From Falsirhodobacter algicola (GTDB lineage: Bacteria > Pseudomonadota > Alphaproteobacteria > Rhodobacterales > Rhodobacteraceae), in contig NZ_CP047289.1 in assembly GCF_018279165.1 (NCBI RefSeq), forward strand, positions 1,734,501 to 1,798,500: a DNA stretch of 64,000 nucleotides, in the 5' to 3' direction. The notes under the pieces are model-generated. The model did no database searches. It saw only the letters and a program-made list of their open reading frames with translations, and was not told the origin of the DNA. Below are positions 53,055 through 62,171 of this stretch, piece by piece (position 1 is the stretch's first letter; every line of letters begins with the position of its first letter). The translations under genes and the position numbers were made by a program.

Positions 53055-53558
53055 CTACGGATTGAAGGCCGGAAACTCGCGTCTGAAGCTCTGAGCCGCC
53101 TCGGCCCATCGTTCGGGGCCGTCGGCATCCAGCGTCCACTTGCAGTTGACCGTGTTCATCACCTCATACCCGGCAGCGGCGAGGCCCTCGGCGAGCATCT
53201 TCTCCATCGCGCCGACGCGGTTCCGGAAGGGCTTATGCAACTCCATGAGTTCCGGATGTGCCTCATCCTGCTTCGCGATCTCGGGATAAATCGGGCCGTG
53301 GGCGATCAGGTCGAAGGCGTCACACTGTTCGGGCCGGATACCCTTCACTTCCAGGTGACGGCGCAGCGCGTTCTGGTTCTTTTGCTTTCCCAGATGCTGC
53401 CCCATGCGCGTGTAGGGCGCCGTCTCGAATGGACTGGAGTTGTCGCCTGTCCGCCCGACGTAGAGCAACTGCCTGTTGCCGACCCGAACCCGCCAAACGT
53501 AGAGCCAAAAGCCCCGTTCGAGCATTGCGGCTGGGAGCGTGAAGGAGTGGAGGGGCAT
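53055..53558 (-). CDS. GIY-YIG-like protein between hsdS and hsdR
   Basis: 167 residues. GFWLYVWRVRVGNRQLLYVGRTGDN resembles the two strands of a GIY-YIG nuclease (YVW...YVGRTG) with the arginine after the second strand. NRVGAMEKMLAEGL would place the metal glutamate. It starts two bases after the hsdS stop, so it is cotranscribed with the restriction genes. It could be a helper nuclease or an unrelated passenger; the fold call needs a profile search. Confidence 0.6.
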   Translation of the reverse strand: MPLHSFTLPAAMLERGFWLYVWRVRVGNRQLLYVGRTGDNSSPFETAPYTRMGQHLGKQKNQNALRRHLEVKGIRPEQCDAFDLIAHGPIYPEIAKQDEAHPELMELHKPFRNRVGAMEKMLAEGLAAAGYEVMNTVNCKWTLDADGPERWAEAAQSFRREFPAFNP

Positions 53559-53560
53559 GG

Positions 53561-54697
53561 TCAGAGTTCGCCTCGGAAGGCGCGGTGCTGGAGAGAGGTG
53601 AAAAGGTCATCTGCCGTCGCCACGGCATGTTTGGTGCCTGAAAGACTGGACGTCAGGCTGGCGAGCGCATCGCTCAAATGGCCGAGCTCTTGAGGCGATG
53701 GAACTGGAACACGATAACTTTTTATAAAGTCTGAGGGGATCCGCTTTTGACCTGCACTTCCCGTCATCGCCCTCTCACCTTCAGTCCTGAAGCGACAGGA
53801 TTGTAGAACTAGATGGATAAAATCAGTGAACTCAGGTTGGCTCGGACGAAGCACATGAAATTCGGTTGATCCAAAGCCGACTTGATTAGAAATAATCCGA
53901 GTATCGCCACCCTTGCCATTCTCAAAGCAAGGCGTGATCTTCGCAACCAGCAAGTCCCCTCGCTCAAAATACGTAAATCCCTTTCGAACATCTTCCAAAC
54001 TGCGAGATTGTTCATCGTGGATGAAACCGTCTTCACCAACGGATGCCATCGGCAAAAAGGTGACAGTAAAATCGTCCGAAGGAGAGAAACGTCGCTTTGG
54101 ATTGATCTCCGCAATGTCAGCCAGCGCGATGGCTGGGGCGCGATCCCCAAACATCTCATGAAAGATCGCCTGCCTAAGGGTGTTCAGGCGGTTGAGGGCG
54201 CGGCGGCGGAGGCGGCGCAGCGCGTCCGCCTGATCCAGTATCGCCGCAATCCGCTTCTGCTTCTCCGGCGGCGGGAGGGGGATTTCGAGGTTACGAAGGA
54301 CGTCTAGCTTAATACCTTTAACGGTCGCGCCAGTTGCCTGCTCTTCGAGTTTACTGCCGTTAGCGAGAAGCGCGTGATAAAGGAACCGTATATCGACCCC
54401 ACTCTTGGGCATCAAAGCCTTCAGATCTTGATTTATCGCGAGATCTATCGTGTTGATTGCAACCTTGCCTACCGCCATACGTGTCGGCACAATAATGCTA
54501 CCCGCGCGAATGATCTGAGTGGCAGATGACGCAACGCCTCGCTGCGATATTTTATCGATCGTTTTATCGAGAATTCCGCTTTTGAAATCCTTGACCGACG
54601 CCCAAGGAATATCACCATCCCAGTATTCTGCGACACTCTTATCTGGAGTGCCGCCGCCTTTTATTTCAACTAATTCACCTAATGCGACAAGGTTCAC
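53561..54697 (-). CDS. hsdS: Type I restriction specificity subunit S
   Basis: 378 residues with two target-recognition domains. The first begins VALGELVEIKGGGTPDKSVAEYWDGDIPWASVKDF and ends with the conserved LEIPLPPPEKQKRIAAILDQADALRRLRR helix. The second starts ALADIAEINPKRRF and ends VPVPSPQELGHLSDAL. Each reads one half of a split DNA site. The start overlaps the hsdM stop (ATGA). Base composition falls in the recognition domains, as usual for recombining hsdS genes. Confidence 0.93.
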   Translation of the reverse strand: MNLVALGELVEIKGGGTPDKSVAEYWDGDIPWASVKDFKSGILDKTIDKISQRGVASSATQIIRAGSIIVPTRMAVGKVAINTIDLAINQDLKALMPKSGVDIRFLYHALLANGSKLEEQATGATVKGIKLDVLRNLEIPLPPPEKQKRIAAILDQADALRRLRRRALNRLNTLRQAIFHEMFGDRAPAIALADIAEINPKRRFSPSDDFTVTFLPMASVGEDGFIHDEQSRSLEDVRKGFTYFERGDLLVAKITPCFENGKGGDTRIISNQVGFGSTEFHVLRPSQPEFTDFIHLVLQSCRFRTEGERAMTGSAGQKRIPSDFIKSYRVPVPSPQELGHLSDALASLTSSLSGTKHAVATADDLFTSLQHRAFRGEL

Positions 54698-56232
54698 GCC
54701 AACATCTCCTCGAGCCGATCCAGCCCCTCGGCGATCTCCGCTTCGATGGCGCGCAAATCGGCGATGATGGCGGCGGGGCTTTCGTGCTCCACCTCCGCGT
54801 GCTCCACCTCCTTGTAGCGGTTCAGCGAGAGGTCCCAGCTGCCGGTGGCCGCAATCTCCTCGGCCTTCACCGTGAAGCTTTGCGCCGTGCGGGGGCGGGC
54901 GGCCTCGGCGGTCAGCGCGTCCCAGCGGGCGAGGATGTCGGGCAGGTTGTTCTTGGCGTGCTCGTCCGCAGCCAGCGCCTCGTCGGGCACCGGCCCCAGC
55001 TTGGCCGCCTCCAGGAGCGGGGTGCGCTTGTCGTCGAGGCTGAAGCCGTCGGCGGTCATGTCATAGAACCACACATCCTCGGTCCCGCCGACGCCGGTCT
55101 TGGTGAAGATCACGATCGCGCAGGACACGCCCGCATAGGGACGGAACACGCCCGAGGGCAGCTTGACGATGGCCTCCAGCTTGTGATCCTCGATCAGCGC
55201 GCGGCGCAGCGCCTTGTGCGCGGTGGAGGAGCCGAACAGCACCCCGTCCGGCACGACCACCGCCGCCCTACCCCCGGTCCGCAGCAGCCGCAGGAACAGG
55301 GCAAGGAACAGCAATTCCGTCTTCTTCGTCTTGACGATCTTCAGCAAATCCTTCGCCGTCGTGTCGTAGTCGAGGGAGCCGGCGAAGGGCGGGTTGGCGA
55401 GGATCAGCGAATAGGCACCCGCGTCGGCGTTGTGCTCCTCGGCCAGGCTATCGCGATAGCTGACGTCTGCGTTCTCCACCCCGTGCAGCGTCATGTTCAT
55501 CGCGCCGATCCGCAGCATGGTGCTGTCGAAGTCGAAGCCGTGGAACATGCCGTTGTGGAAGTGCTGGCGGTTCTCGGCATTGCGCAGTGCCTGGGGATGA
55601 TGGTCGCGGATATATTCTCCGGCGCCGACGAGGAAGCCGCATGTGCCCGCAGCCGGATCGCAAATCACATCCTGCGGGGTCGGCTTCATCAGGTTGACCA
55701 TCAGGTCGATGATGTGGCGCGGGGTGCGGAACTGGCCGTTGGTGCCGGCGCTCGCGATCTGGCCCAGCATGTATTCATAGACGTCGCCCTTGGTGTCGCG
55801 GTCGTCCATCGGCACCTGATCGAGCATCTCCACCACCTTGGCCAACAGGTTGGGGTTGGAGAAGCCAAGCCGCGCATCCTTCATATGCGTGCCATAGGTC
55901 GAGCCGGTCTCGCCCAAATCGCGCAGGAAGGGGAAGACGTGCTCATCAACGACGCGCATCATCTCGCGTGCCTCGAAGTTCTTGAAGCGCGACCAGCGGA
56001 GGTTGTCATAGGCCTCGCCCTTGGCATCACGGCCCTCGGGGAAGATCCGGCGGGCGATGGGCTTGCACAACTGCTCGGCCTTTGCCTCCTCCACCAACTG
56101 CAGGTCATCGAGCCGTTTGATAAACAGCAGATAGGTGATCTGTTCGATGACCGAGAGAGGATTGGACACCCCGCCCGACCAGAAGGCGTTCCAGATCTGG
56201 TCGATCTGAGAGCGGATGGGACCTGTCAGCAT
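54694..56232 (-). CDS. hsdM: Type I restriction-modification methylase subunit M
   Basis: 512 residues. The N-terminal helical domain (IRSQIDQIWNAFWSGGVSNPLSVIEQITYLLFIKRLDDL) is followed by the adenine-methylase motifs DPAAGTCGFL (SAM binding) and NPPFAG (catalytic). GQFRTPRHIIDLMV is the usual HsdM stretch. With HsdS it methylates host DNA. The start has GAGG six bases upstream. First gene of the minus-strand operon hsdM-hsdS-GIY-YIG-like-hsdR-nuclease. Confidence 0.95.
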   Translation of the reverse strand: MLTGPIRSQIDQIWNAFWSGGVSNPLSVIEQITYLLFIKRLDDLQLVEEAKAEQLCKPIARRIFPEGRDAKGEAYDNLRWSRFKNFEAREMMRVVDEHVFPFLRDLGETGSTYGTHMKDARLGFSNPNLLAKVVEMLDQVPMDDRDTKGDVYEYMLGQIASAGTNGQFRTPRHIIDLMVNLMKPTPQDVICDPAAGTCGFLVGAGEYIRDHHPQALRNAENRQHFHNGMFHGFDFDSTMLRIGAMNMTLHGVENADVSYRDSLAEEHNADAGAYSLILANPPFAGSLDYDTTAKDLLKIVKTKKTELLFLALFLRLLRTGGRAAVVVPDGVLFGSSTAHKALRRALIEDHKLEAIVKLPSGVFRPYAGVSCAIVIFTKTGVGGTEDVWFYDMTADGFSLDDKRTPLLEAAKLGPVPDEALAADEHAKNNLPDILARWDALTAEAARPRTAQSFTVKAEEIAATGSWDLSLNRYKEVEHAEVEHESPAAIIADLRAIEAEIAEGLDRLEEMLA

Positions 56233-56452
56233 GGGAAACCTCGTCGCGTGATGGGAGGTGCATAACGCAGGAAACGGAATACGCCAATGTTGGAGGTGGC
56301 ATGGCAGGACGGGCTGCGTGCTGGTTACGCTGCGCTGGCGAGAGCGTCATACGATTGGGCCAATGCAAGTTCCCGATCAGCGTGAAACCTTGTCACCCCA
56401 TCGCTGAGACGGCACAGTAGGGCGTGATTTACAATCCGCCGAGCTGCTTTCC

Positions 56453-57931
56453 ATGCCCCGCAAACCCGCACTCTCGCCTGATAAGCTTAAGGATCTCGGC
56501 ACCGACAAACTCGCGCAACTGGTGCTGGAAGAAGCTGAGCGCAACGCAGGCTTTCGCCGTCAGGTCAAAGCGGCGATGGCCGGCGCCGGGGGTCCGAGTG
56601 CCATCGTCAAGGTCATAGACAGGCGGCTTTCGGGGTTGGAACGGGCGAAGAGCTTCATCGAATGGGACAAGGCCCGCGCGCTCCGCGACGACCTGCGTAG
56701 CCTGACCACCACAATCACATCCGAGCTTGCCCCTGCCGAGCCTGCGCTGGCGATGGACCGGTTGCTGCGCTTCATCGCCACACATGAATGCGTCTTCGCG
56801 CGTATCGACGATTCCTCAGGCAGCATTCAGGATGTCTATTACGAGGCAATCTCCTCGTTCGGCGATCTGGTCCCCTCGCTGCCACCGGCCGACGCCGATC
56901 TGTTGCCCGAGAAGATCATGGCGCTGCTCGGGGAAAGCGAGCACGGCTATCTGTGCGACCTGACCGCCACCGTGGCACCCCACCTGCCCCAGACGGTGCT
57001 TACGGGATGGGACCGTGATCTTGAGGCGGCGATCACCGAACGAACAGCTCTCGAGGCCGCGCGCTCTTCGGATGGCTGGCATTACTCCATGACCTCGCAA
57101 TGGGCCGAGATGCGCCAGAGCATCGCGTAGGCGCGCGGACATTTGGACCTGCTGATCGCGCTGGAAGCCGAAAAGCGCCCGCATATGCAGGACACTCTTG
57201 GAATCTCAACGAAGCTATTGGAAGCCGGACGCCTGCCCGATGCCCTAGACTGGTCGCGCAGGCCGGATTCGCGCGAAAACGCCGAACCGGAAGAAGGACT
57301 GTCGCCCGAACGCGTCAGCCTCCAAGCCACCACTTTGGATGCGATGGGCAACAGGTCCGAGGCGCAGGCCCTGCGCTGGCGCTGCTTCGAGGCGCGCCTG
57401 TCTGCGGACATCCTCCGCGAACATCTAAAGTCCCTGCCCGACTTCGAGGACATAGAGGCGGAGGAACGTGCCCACGCCATCGCGCTCGCACATGCAAACC
57501 CGAACGTCGCGCTGGAGCCCTTCCTCGATTGGCCACGCCATGACTTGGCCGCGCAGGTGATCGAGACCCATCGCGAAACTTGGAATGGCAGTGACTGGCA
57601 TATCCTGCCGAAGATCGCGGCGATCATGGAGCACGAGCATTCAGTTGCGGCCACCATCCTGTATCGTGCTCTGCTGGACGACATCCTGGCCCGGGCTCGG
57701 TCCAAAGCCTACGCGCATGGCGCGAAGTATCTGGCGAAGCTAACCCTTCTGTCTACTGACGCAGATGCAGGCCACCCTTCCACAATGGATGACCATGCGA
57801 CCTACCTCACCGGGCTGAAACAGGCCCATGCACGTAAAACGGCATTCTGGACACTGGTGGGCAGCGGCACCGAACGTAGGCCTGCGTCCTTCAACGCCAG
57901 ACGTCCTAAATGGGTGAGCTATGATCACTGA
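56453..57931 (+). pseudogene. DUF6880-like gene split by one in-frame amber codon
   Basis: One continuous frame of 493 codons interrupted by TAG at 57128-57130 (SIA-stop-ARGHLDLLIALEAEKRPH). The first part (225 residues) and the rest (beginning effectively at ARGHLDLL) together have the length of DUF6880-type proteins, found in islands and of unknown role. Features include SPDKLKDLGTDKLAQLVLEEAERNAGFRRQVKAAM at the start and RDPSLL-free, TPR-like helices in the second half (MGNRSEAQALRWRCFE). A single C-to-T change (CAG to TAG) explains it. A TTG at 57143 could restart translation. Confidence 0.7.
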
Positions 57932-58029
57932 TGGGACGAAGCTGCCATTCATTGATTCAGCGAGTGGCTTGGCATCAAGTATCTCGACAGGCAATGTATG
58001 AGTGAAAATGACTTTGACGAGAATATTGG

Positions 58030-58746
58030 ATGCAAGATCGATACGCCGGAGACGTAGGAGACTTCGTTAAACTGGGTTTGCTCCGCGCCCTGTCCCCCGG
58101 ACGCAGAACGGGCATCGCGTGGTATCGGTTTCCAGACGAATCTCATAATGGCGATGGTAGGCATATCTCCTATCTTAATCATCCGGATCGCTTCGCTGCT
58201 CTAGATCCAGTCCTGTTTGAACATCTCCGGAACGTTGTGAGAGACGTTCGGTCAATCTCTTCACTGATGCCTATGCTAGAGAATGCCGCATCCTCTGACG
58301 AAGCACTTGATGTCGCTTCAGTGCCAAATCAGCATCGGCGACTGTGGAGGAGTGAATGGTTCTCACGCGTGATGAGGGACCTAAAAGGATGTGATCTTGT
58401 CTTCGCTGACCCGGATAATGGCATCGTCGACGACACAGAGAGCAGGAAGGGGAGTGCCAAATTTGGCAAGCAAATTCCGCTGGCAGAAGTGCGAGCATTG
58501 GCCGAGAACCGCTGCGCCGTGATCTATCACCATAACACTCGACGCTCAGGCGGGCATAACGCCGAAGTCGACTACCTGTTCTCCGAGCTTGGAGCCTCCG
58601 GCCTTGCCGTTCGGGCCACAGCACACAGCCCTCGCACATTCTTTATTTTGAACGCAGATAAAGAGATCGAAAGCCGGGTCCGCGCATTTTGTGATCGGTG
58701 GCAAGGAGCGAAGGTCAGACTGCACGAGTCCTCGCTGTCGCAGTAA
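58030..58746 (+). CDS. Unrecognised island protein
   Basis: 238 residues from the ATG at 58030. I do not recognise a characterised family. Visible blocks are DRYAGDVGDFVKLGLLRAL, TGIAWYRFPDESHNGDGRHISYL, GCDLVFADPDNGIVDD, CAVIYHHNTRRSGGHNAEVDYL and a C-terminal TFFILNADKEIESRVRAFCDRW. The N-terminal block and the DPDNG motif recall the layout of RlmJ-like methyltransferases, but the SAM loop is not convincing. The gene lies among defence and mobile genes and has lower GC than the chromosome, suggesting acquisition. Confidence 0.7.
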   Translation: MQDRYAGDVGDFVKLGLLRALSPGRRTGIAWYRFPDESHNGDGRHISYLNHPDRFAALDPVLFEHLRNVVRDVRSISSLMPMLENAASSDEALDVASVPNQHRRLWRSEWFSRVMRDLKGCDLVFADPDNGIVDDTESRKGSAKFGKQIPLAEVRALAENRCAVIYHHNTRRSGGHNAEVDYLFSELGASGLAVRATAHSPRTFFILNADKEIESRVRAFCDRWQGAKVRLHESSLSQ

Positions 58747-59135
58747 GTCACGTGATGGGACATTCCTAACATTCGCAGCCGCGCGGCGCAGGATGCCGGT
58801 TTGGGCTGAGTGGGCGGAAAGCTTGCCCTTGGCATGAGCAGCGACACTGGAATGTTTAGAAAGAGATGCGGACGTTCACGGATTGCCGCTCTCGCTTTGA
58901 GATTTTTGCTTATCGACGAACGAGACTGGCAAGAACCGTAAGCGGTATGCCCATCACACGGTAACTGCGTAGTTCCATGGGAGCAGGTCTTCCATGTTGC
59001 GCTGTCTGTGACATTTGACCATGGTGGTGAGCGTGGTTATCAGCCACCCGAGTGCTACACGTCAGGGAAAGCGCTCCCACAAGACACGGATTTACGTCAA
59101 TTGGTTCTAATACTATTTATCATCACGGATTTTTC
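58747..59135. other. 389-bp gap holding an IS66 scar
   Basis: No intact gene. The right part (58954-59058) contains the tail of an IS66-type transposase on the minus strand, described separately. The remainder shows no structure that I can name. Confidence 0.6.
58954..59058 (-). pseudogene. IS66-family transposase, C-terminal remnant
   Basis: Read on the minus strand the frame gives GWLITTLTTMVKCHRQRNMEDLLPWNY followed shortly by a stop. This resembles the end of IS66 TnpC proteins (W L...L..I..GH.......LLPWNY). Only about 34 residues remain and there is no start. It shows that an IS66 element once sat here and was deleted. Confidence 0.6.
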
Positions 59136-60512
59136 ATGGAATTCTACGTCCCAGTCGATCGAGTAAATCTATACGAGGAAGGATTCGCCGACGATCTGTT
59201 AGGGCGGATCAAGACCGGTGAGGCACTTTCGGAACTTTTGGAACGCATCGACAGTCCTTTGGTCATCGCTCTCGATGGACGATGGGGAACTGGAAAAAGC
59301 TATTTTCTCAAGCGTTGGGTTGGCGCCCACCGGCTAGATCACAAAGGGCGAGCGCTTACCATATACTTCGATGCATTCGCTAACGATTACCAGAGCGACC
59401 CACTCGCAGCGCTAGTCGCAGCACTTGCTGATCGAACACCCGCGAACAAAGACGACGCGATGAAAAGAGTTCAACGCGCCGCCTTCAGATTCATTAAGCC
59501 ATTAGCGAGGGTAGGGCTGTCGCTCGCGACATTCGGCGCCACCAAGGCGCTCGACGAGATTGGCGATGCCGTTGTTGAGGCGGTTGGAAAGGAAACCGAA
59601 GCGTCTCTCGAGGCATTCTGGCAGCACGAAGAAGGTCGACGCGCGGCGATGGAGGAGTTTCGCGCAGCGCTGTCCGACTTGCAAGATCCGGGGAAAGAGG
59701 GCGAAGACCAGATACCGCTTGTTATTATCATCGACGAATTGGACAGATGTCGCCCAGACTATGCGCTCGAAGTGCTGGAGGTAATCAAGCACTTCTTTGC
59801 TGTGCCTAAGGTTCACTTCATATTGGGCGTGAATCTTGTTGCGCTGCAAAATAGCGTTATGGTTAGGTATGGTAACGGGATTGACGCTGCCGCCTATCTT
59901 CGCAAGTTTATCAACATCACCCTGACTTTGCCGGAGACCGTGCCAGCTCGAAGAGATATGAAGGCTATCATTGCGTTTGCGGAAAGCGCTTCAGACGAGA
60001 TGGGCTTACCGAAAGTTTTTCGTCAACGCCTGACATCTCAGATTAAAGTGATTAGCCGGAACGCTCATATTTCCATTCGGGAGGTTGGAAGAATCCTATC
60101 TGCTGCTTCCCTTTTGTCCGATGAGCTCTTAGGGGAGGAGCGGATACTTGAGGGATACAGGACGATTGCGATAACACTTCTCATTGTCCAAATCATCCGG
60201 CCTGACTTATTCTCCAAGTTTCTTTCTGCACAGCTCAGCGAAGACGAAGTGATAGACTTCTTCGGTGCATCGCAGAGATTTACGGAATATGAGGTCGGCG
60301 GAAATCACAATCCTCAACGGGATCAAGACACCGTTTATCTTGCCTCCGCATGGCTCCATATTGTTTCGGCAGGAAGCAACATAACCGAGCGCCACGGTTT
60401 CTATATTGCAGAGATTGGTCGAGCGTTTGACCAGTTTGGACGACATCACGATCCATCAAGTGTTCCAAAAACTACGTTCACACGTTGGATGGATACGTTC
60501 AAGATCACATAG
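59136..60512 (+). CDS. KAP-family P-loop NTPase
   Basis: 458 residues from the ATG at 59136. Walker A is LDGRWGTGKSYFLKRW near 45-60 and Walker B VIIIDELDRCRPDYALEVLEVIKHFF near 197-222, the hallmark of KAP ATPases. Between them lies a hydrophobic insert (FIKPLARVGLSLATFGA) that may touch membranes. The C-terminal half is helical. KAP proteins such as PifA of plasmid F block phage growth; others are membrane scaffolds. Codon use is clearly more AT-rich than the chromosome, so it was acquired. A stand-alone defence role is plausible. Confidence 0.85.
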   Translation: MEFYVPVDRVNLYEEGFADDLLGRIKTGEALSELLERIDSPLVIALDGRWGTGKSYFLKRWVGAHRLDHKGRALTIYFDAFANDYQSDPLAALVAALADRTPANKDDAMKRVQRAAFRFIKPLARVGLSLATFGATKALDEIGDAVVEAVGKETEASLEAFWQHEEGRRAAMEEFRAALSDLQDPGKEGEDQIPLVIIIDELDRCRPDYALEVLEVIKHFFAVPKVHFILGVNLVALQNSVMVRYGNGIDAAAYLRKFINITLTLPETVPARRDMKAIIAFAESASDEMGLPKVFRQRLTSQIKVISRNAHISIREVGRILSAASLLSDELLGEERILEGYRTIAITLLIVQIIRPDLFSKFLSAQLSEDEVIDFFGASQRFTEYEVGGNHNPQRDQDTVYLASAWLHIVSAGSNITERHGFYIAEIGRAFDQFGRHHDPSSVPKTTFTRWMDTFKIT

Positions 60513-60725
60513 ACAATCTGCCCTATCCGCCCGCAGCGTGCGCTTCAGATTTATCGGAGCTTCGTTCAAAAGGTAGAGCCTACGTAGCAATTTGCAGAAA
60601 GTGACGGTTTACAAACTTGTAGTCAAGCTTCTACTTGCCTCACTCGCGTTCAAATTGCCGATCCTTTTGGTGCCTCCGGCCTTATCAGATTACGCCCGTT
60701 GAACGTCCGGTTAGGGGCTTTCGCG

Positions 60726-61544
60726 TCACCACGGTTCACTGGGATCCTGGGGCACCTCCTCATGATCAGGATCGGTCGGAGACGAGACGACCTGACCGAT
60801 AATCTCGTCCCGCAGTCTGGCCTGTTCGCTCCGGATGATGGCGTCCATCCGGTCGGTTCGTCCGGTGATGGGGAACCCGGCCTCTTCGGCGATACGGGCG
60901 GCCGTGCGAAGAAGCATCTCATCCCCACGGATGCTGAGGCCCGTCCAGCCCTTGGCCTGAGCCTGGGCGATGACGACGCGAACAGCGTCTTCGGTGGCCC
61001 CGGTCATGTGGATGCGCGGCCCGACATCATGCAGTCCTGCGCCATCCGTCAGGACAATACGCCGATCCGGAACATCGACCTCCATCAGGGTCTCACGCAG
61101 ATCCTTGGGCAACGTATCCTTTCCGTAAAGCCTTTCCCAAGCCCGGGACTGCGGCGAACGGAAGGCGTGTTTATGGTAGGACGAATACCGCGCTTCTCTG
61201 GAACGCCCCATCGGCCCTTCCGGACCGACGTCTCCGTTGCCGGGGGCTGGCGCGACGGCGACGCGTGGTGATGCGCTGATGCCCGCTTTATGGCCCGCGG
61301 GTTCTCTTTGCCCCGGATGTGGTGCGTCGAACGCGGAAGCTTCCTCATGCCCACCATCGGTGGGTCCATCGGGATGCTGAGGCGCGAGCGGCGTGTCGGG
61401 GATGTTCACTTGCGCCGCGCCATGGTCGACATGATCGGGGTCTGCGCCCGGCGCAAGGCGTTGACAAACCCGCGCCGGACCGCGCCAAACCGCCGCCATG
61501 ATGGCGCCGATACGTTGAACTTTTGGCGCGACACTATCGGCCAT
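60726..61544 (-). CDS. LPD7-domain mobile-element protein
   Basis: 272 residues. Residues about 140-240 (AWERLYGKDTLPKDLRETLMEVDVPDRRIVLTDG, IHMTGATEDAVRVVIAQAQAKGWTGLSIRGDEMLLRTAARIAEEAGFPI) match the large polyvalent-protein-associated domain 7 found in conjugative relaxases and phage polyproteins. The first 110 residues are low-complexity and proline-rich. It is probably a fragment or small member of a plasmid/ICE protein. It is convergent with the KAP gene. Confidence 0.6.
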   Translation of the reverse strand: MADSVAPKVQRIGAIMAAVWRGPARVCQRLAPGADPDHVDHGAAQVNIPDTPLAPQHPDGPTDGGHEEASAFDAPHPGQREPAGHKAGISASPRVAVAPAPGNGDVGPEGPMGRSREARYSSYHKHAFRSPQSRAWERLYGKDTLPKDLRETLMEVDVPDRRIVLTDGAGLHDVGPRIHMTGATEDAVRVVIAQAQAKGWTGLSIRGDEMLLRTAARIAEEAGFPITGRTDRMDAIIRSEQARLRDEIIGQVVSSPTDPDHEEVPQDPSEPW

Positions 61545-61857
61545 TCCGGTGCAGTTTATCCCTACGATGGCCGGAGGTGATCGAGGACCCCAGCGGGTGA
61601 AAATCGCCGCGACGTTGACGTAAATCGGAGCAATATTCTTGCTTTCGACCGGGAAGAGGGCCGGGTTTGGCCCCTCCCCCGGCTTTGGTTCCTCCGCGGG
61701 ATCGATCCTATGCGGGGGGCAGAGGCGCGCTAAGCCTCTAGCTTCAGAGGAAAATTCTGGGTTCGCGCCCGGGTTCGCACCTTTGGGTTCGCAGGTTCAC
61801 GGACCCCACATCACTGCCGCCGGGCGTCCCACCGCCCGGCGTTTCTATTGGAAGGAG
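61545..61857. other. Prophage leader region with GGGTTCGC repeats and a terminator
   Basis: GGGTTCGC occurs three times at 61759, 61771 and 61785. A perfect hairpin GCCGGGCG-TCCCAC-CGCCCGGC (61819-61840) followed by GTTTCTATT looks like a Rho-independent terminator just before the ParB-like gene. I see no gene here. Confidence 0.5.
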
Positions 61858-62170
61858 ATGGGTTTGCAGATCGAGATGATGCCCGCCATGCGGCTCGTGC
61901 CCTACGCCCGCAATGCCCGCACCCATTCCGACGACCAGATCGCGCAGATCGCCGCCTCCATCGCCGAGTTCGGCTTCACCAACCCGATCCTGATCGGCGA
62001 TGACGATGTCATCATCGCCGGGCACGGCCGACTGATGGCGGCGCAGAAGCTGGGGCTGGCCGAGGTGCCGGTGATCGTTCTCGACCATCTGACCGAGGCG
62101 CAGCGCCGGGCGCTGGTCATTGCCGACAACAGGTTCGCCGAGAATGCCGGCTGGGACGAGGACTTGCTGC
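61858..62170 (+). pseudogene. Phage ParB-like (methylase-associated) N-terminal domain, truncated
   Basis: LVPYARNARTHSDDQIAQIAASIAEFGFTNPILIGDDDVIIAGHGRLMAAQKLGLAEVPVIVLDHLTEAQRRALVIADNRFAENAGWDEDLL is the ParB/Srx nuclease-like domain found at the start of phage DNA-modification methylases. After about residue 104 the sequence switches to terminase DNA in another frame, so the methylase domain is lost. The start may be the ATG at 61858 or, better spaced from AAGGAG, a TTG at 61864. Confidence 0.75.
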
Positions 62171-62171
62171 G

